Of a stretch of DNA of 8,870 bases, positions 6,737-8,870 are shown piece by piece. The stretch comes from Holosporaceae bacterium. Its GTDB lineage: Bacteria; Pseudomonadota; Alphaproteobacteria; UBA3830. Numbering within the stretch: the stretch's first letter is position 1; every line of letters starts with the position of its first letter. Under the pieces are notes generated by a model. The model was not told where the DNA came from, did not search any database, and worked only from the letters and a program-made list of their open reading frames with translations. The DNA lies in assembly GCA_031265715.1 (NCBI GenBank), contig JAISCG010000109.1:1-8870 (forward strand), given 5' to 3'. The position numbers and the translations under genes were made by a program.

Positions 6737-7313
6737 GTGAAACCTTCCTTTTTATGGAGTCGACAACGATGATTTTCCCCCGATCATCCGTTTCGCTTTG
6801 GTGTATCTTATATTGAAAACAAAACGATGATTGCGCTTTTTCGATTTCATCCTGCAGTCGGGCTCCCTTTAAAAACACCCCTTCCCCGGCAAAATGACTT
6901 GTAATTTCAATGAGATCAGCCAGAGAAGAAAAACCGCGAGCGCACACCGTATCAAAATCTCCGGTTTTCACATCCTCTATTCTGCTCGTGATGATATTAA
7001 CATTTGTGTCGGTTACCCGAGCAACTTCTGACAGAAAAAGCATTTTTTTCCTGTCGGAATCCACGCAGGTTACGGAAAATTTCCCGGTAATTGCCAGCAC
7101 CATCCCCGGAAATCCGCCGCCGGATCCTACGTCCAAAACTTTTTTTCCCGAAATATACGAGGCCGTTTGCAGACTGTCGAGAATATGTCTGTTCCACACG
7201 TCCCTCAATGTTTCACGTGAAACTAAATTCACGGCTTTCTGCCATTTTAAAAGGAGATCTTTGTAGAGTTTTAATTTTTCGTATGTTTCACGTGAAACTT
7301 TTTCGGAGATCAC
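6726..7313 (-). CDS. rsmG: 16S rRNA (guanine-527-N7) methyltransferase RsmG (GidB), with three embedded parS sites
   Basis: Transfers methyl from S-adenosylmethionine to the N7 of G527 of 16S rRNA. I use the GTG at 7313 (195 residues) because it overlaps the trxA stop as GTGA; an in-frame TTG at 7331 would add six residues (MDRVLP). Neither start has a strong Shine-Dalgarno. Family signatures, numbered from GTG: KLYKDLLLKWQKAVNLVS (15-32), RHILDSLQ (42-49), the SAM-binding loop VLDVGSGGGFPG (59-70), CVDSD (83-87), CARGFSSL (124-131) and FLKG (147-150). The peptide VSRET occurs three times, at 6-10, 31-35 and as the last five residues; each is encoded by the 14-bp parS core. The first is widespread in alphaproteobacterial RsmG. 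The C-terminal one overlaps the next gene and looks like a parS-driven extension. In alphaproteobacteria rsmG normally sits between mnmG and parA; here it lies between trxA and addB. Confidence 0.93.
   Translation of the reverse strand: MISEKVSRETYEKLKLYKDLLLKWQKAVNLVSRETLRDVWNRHILDSLQTASYISGKKVLDVGSGGGFPGMVLAITGKFSVTCVDSDRKKMLFLSEVARVTDTNVNIITSRIEDVKTGDFDTVCARGFSSLADLIEITSHFAGEGVFLKGARLQDEIEKAQSSFCFQYKIHQSETDDRGKIIVVDSIKRKVSRET
6730..6743. other. parS centromere-like site 1, overlapping the rsmG end and the addB start
   Basis: A perfect 14-bp palindrome GTTTCACGTGAAAC, with a T at 6729 extending it to 15/16 of the chromosomal parS consensus TGTTTCACGTGAAACA. parS is bound by ParB, which loads there, spreads and organises origin segregation. 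The site encodes the last five residues of RsmG (VSRET) in one frame, and the central CACGTG supplies the GTG start codon of addB (6736-6734) in another. The end of the addB Shine-Dalgarno (6743-6750) touches its edge. Confidence 0.9.
6743..6750 (-). promoter_or_regulatory. Ribosome binding site of addB (AAGGAAGG)
   Basis: Minus-strand AAGGAAGG ends 6 nt before the GTG at 6736, a near-ideal Shine-Dalgarno. It is what decides the GTG start, and it abuts the parS palindrome, so ribosome loading on the transcript and ParB loading on the DNA share one short region. It lies within the last codons of rsmG. Confidence 0.7.
7210..7223. other. parS site 2, inside rsmG
   Basis: A perfect 14-bp palindrome GTTTCACGTGAAAC, extended by a T at 7209 to 15/16 of the parS consensus. 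It encodes the second VSRET of RsmG, directly after the conserved KWQKAVNL segment, where other alphaproteobacterial RsmG proteins often have only VxRS or similar. It lies 75 bp from site 3 and 480 bp from site 1. Confidence 0.9.
7285..7298. other. parS site 3, near the 5' end of rsmG
   Basis: A perfect 14-bp palindrome GTTTCACGTGAAAC, extended by a T at 7284 to 15/16 of the parS consensus. It encodes the N-terminal VSRET of RsmG, the position where a parS-encoding segment is common in alphaproteobacterial gidB genes. Three such cores within about 570 bp mark this as a ParB-loading cluster, and since parS clusters normally lie near the origin, the window is probably origin-proximal. Confidence 0.9.
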
Positions 7314-7615
7314 AGGTAAGACTCGATCCAATCTATTATGCGAGCCTTTGACGCCGCTCCGACATTGATTGAAACCTTCTTGCCCTCTTTGAAAATGGCC
7401 AGCGTCGGAATGCTCATAACATCGTACTGCGATGCTATGTCCGGACTTTCATCAATGTTGACTTTTACTATTTCAACTCCTTTTTCAGCCTGAATTTCCT
7501 CAAGAAAAGGCGTAATAACCCTACACGGCCCGCACCAATCAGCGTAAAAATCCACCACCGCAAATTCTTTTTCCAGAACATCCTTGCTGAAATTTTCTTC
7601 ATTCGTCGTTTTCAT
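7310..7615 (-). CDS. trxA: Thioredoxin
   Basis: A 101-residue cytoplasmic thioredoxin, close to the usual ~105. It reduces protein disulfides and is itself recharged by NADPH-thioredoxin reductase. The active site WCGPC sits at residues 27-31 within VVDFYADWCGPCR, and the cis-proline loop SIPTLAIF follows at about 68-75, with KEGKKV after it, so the fold and both catalytic cysteines are intact. The N-terminus is a few residues shorter than E. coli TrxA but complete. Its ATG has GAGGG 7 nt upstream (7623-7627). It starts 13 bp after murA and its TGA overlaps the rsmG GTG. In many alphaproteobacteria trxA lies just downstream of addA; here it lies upstream of addB with rsmG between, so the neighbourhood is related but rearranged. 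Confidence 0.96.
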   Translation of the reverse strand: MKTTNEENFSKDVLEKEFAVVDFYADWCGPCRVITPFLEEIQAEKGVEIVKVNIDESPDIASQYDVMSIPTLAIFKEGKKVSINVGAASKARIIDWIESYL

Positions 7616-7628
7616 ATCAATACCCTCA

Positions 7629-8870
7629 CTAATCTGTCCGTTCTATCATGATACCGCAACCGGCCAACTTCTCCTTTACGCAGCAATATCCCCGATCCAG
7701 GTGATACACCCTGTCGATGACGGTATTTCCCTCCGCCGCCAGCGCCGCCAATACCAATGAAGAAGACGCGCGCAGGTCCGTTGCCATCACCGGCGCTCCG
7801 TTCAAAGTTTTTACTCCCTTTACCGTGGCGTCAGATCCGGAAACCGATATGGAAGCGCCCATCCTCATCAATTCTGCGGCGTGCATAAATCTGTTTTCCC
7901 AAATATTTTCCGAAATTACAGATTCGCCGTCGGAAAAACACAACAAAGCCATGGTCTGAGCCTGCAAATCCGTCGGAAATCCCGGATAGGGTTCCGTGCC
8001 GATATTTACCGGGGCGATTTCTCCGCCGGATTCAACGCACAACCCGTTTTCGATATCGGAAAAATAAAGTCCGATTTGTTCCATTTTTTCGATAAAAGTC
8101 GGCAGTAATTCTCTAAAATTCCCCCCGATCAGGTCGATTTTTCCTCCGGTAATTCCGGCCGCGACGGCGTAGGTTCCGGCTTCGATGCGATCCGGCAGTA
8201 CGCTGTATTCGGCTTCGCCAAGACTCGTAACGCCCTCTATTATTATAGTGTCGGTTCCGTGTCCGGAAATTTTCGCCCCCATTTTATTCAGGCAATTCGC
8301 AAGATCAGCAATTTCAGGCTCCCGCGCAGCATTCTTCAGCACGGTCACTCCGTCGGCCAGCGCCGCCGCCATCATGATATTTTCTGTTCCGGTAACTGTC
8401 GCAAGGGAAAAAGTGAAATCCGCCCCCTTCAATCCGTCGGGAGCCGTCGCGCTGATATACCCGTTTTTCAGCTCAATATTTGCTCCCAGCGCCGCCAATC
8501 CCTTGAGATGCAGGTCGACGGGACGAACTCCGATGGCGCATCCTCCGGGAAGCGAAACCTCGCAGTGGCCGAATCTCGCCAAAAGCGGCCCGAGCACCAA
8601 AATCGACGCCCTCATTTTCTTCACGGTTTCGTAGGGAGCCACAAAATTGCCTATGGAATCGGTTTTTAATTTTACGGTATCGGCATAGGGAGTATCTCGA
8701 AATACAGAATAGGTTGCGCCAAGACTTTTCAACAAATCCAACATTATTTCAACATCGACCAACGGAGGAACGTTTGTCAGTTTCAGTCCGTCGCTCGACA
8801 AAATTGAAGCCGCCAACAGCGGCAAGGCCGAATTTTTCGCACCGGAAATCGAAACAACCCCGTTTGCCCG
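7629..8870 (-). CDS. murA: UDP-N-acetylglucosamine 1-carboxyvinyltransferase MurA, 5' end beyond the right edge
   Basis: Catalyses the first committed step of peptidoglycan synthesis: transfer of enolpyruvate from PEP to UDP-GlcNAc, in the cytoplasm. The frame is open to the window edge and gives 413 residues; by comparison with E. coli MurA (419 residues) only about 10 N-terminal residues are missing. The visible N-terminus RANGVVSISGAKNSALPLL includes the substrate-binding lysine-asparagine (SGAKN). The catalytic cysteine is in LPGGCAIGVRP (about visible residue 111), so this is the Cys-type, expected to be fosfomycin-sensitive. FPTDLQAQ carries the catalytic aspartate, and ENRFMH, MATDLRASSSLVLA and YHLDRGY complete the family set. 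A TTG at 8825 is in frame, but it lies inside the conserved core and is not the start. Retaining murA implies the cell still makes peptidoglycan precursor. It leads the operon seen here; its promoter is outside the window. Confidence 0.97.
   Translation of the reverse strand, partial: RANGVVSISGAKNSALPLLAASILSSDGLKLTNVPPLVDVEIMLDLLKSLGATYSVFRDTPYADTVKLKTDSIGNFVAPYETVKKMRASILVLGPLLARFGHCEVSLPGGCAIGVRPVDLHLKGLAALGANIELKNGYISATAPDGLKGADFTFSLATVTGTENIMMAAALADGVTVLKNAAREPEIADLANCLNKMGAKISGHGTDTIIIEGVTSLGEAEYSVLPDRIEAGTYAVAAGITGGKIDLIGGNFRELLPTFIEKMEQIGLYFSDIENGLCVESGGEIAPVNIGTEPYPGFPTDLQAQTMALLCFSDGESVISENIWENRFMHAAELMRMGASISVSGSDATVKGVKTLNGAPVMATDLRASSSLVLAALAAEGNTVIDRVYHLDRGYCCVKEKLAGCGIMIERTD

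Noticed and set aside
8185..8669. Two plus-strand open frames (149 and 136 codons) opposite murA
   Set aside because: Both are shadows of a highly conserved MurA core, with no ribosome site or family resemblance.
7629..8825. murA starting at the TTG at 8825
   Set aside because: Upstream codons to the window edge translate to RANGVVSISGAKN, the conserved MurA N-terminus, so the gene continues past the edge.
1..8870. CRISPR array, tRNA or rRNA genes
   Set aside because: No regularly spaced repeats, and no cloverleaf or rRNA-like stretch was seen on either strand.

Overview
The window looks like part of an alphaproteobacterial chromosome, probably from a host-associated or intracellular lineage (Holosporales- or Rickettsiales-like; this is inference). 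Three things point that way: an RsmG carrying the alphaproteobacterial VSRET segment that encodes a parS site, the alphaproteobacterial addB-addA order, and the combination of degraded IS66 sequence, a secreted effector-like protease and AT-rich homopolymer tracts.

Layout. Positions 1-433 hold decayed mobile-element sequence: the tail of an unidentified reading frame entering from the left edge, then the C-terminal fragment of an IS66-family transposase. Positions 434-611 are intergenic, with a copy of a dispersed-repeat-like word, a short direct repeat, a sigma70-like promoter and a doubtful small hydrophobic ORF. Positions 612-1865 (+) encode an exported protein with an HExxH zinc-protease motif and a layout that recalls NleD-like M91 effector peptidases. 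From 1881 to the right edge, everything lies on the minus strand in one tightly packed operon, read right to left: murA (5' end beyond the edge), trxA, rsmG, addB, addA.

How the genes relate. murA makes the first committed peptidoglycan precursor, trxA is a thiol reductase, rsmG methylates 16S rRNA, and addB-addA form a RecBCD-type break-repair helicase/nuclease. Junctions are 13 bp (murA-trxA), a GTGA overlap (trxA-rsmG), 11 bp of overlap (rsmG-addB) and an ATGA overlap (addB-addA), which suggests translational coupling. Three perfect 14-bp parS palindromes lie in rsmG, each read as the peptide VSRET. The last one also contains the GTG start codon of addB. parAB, which normally follows rsmG in alphaproteobacteria, is not here; addBA takes its place.

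The most notable points are the parS/addB start overlap, an AddA that ends right after helicase motif VI and so lacks its nuclease domain, and the effector-like metalloprotease set between IS debris and the addA end. I did not find a clearly new multi-gene system.
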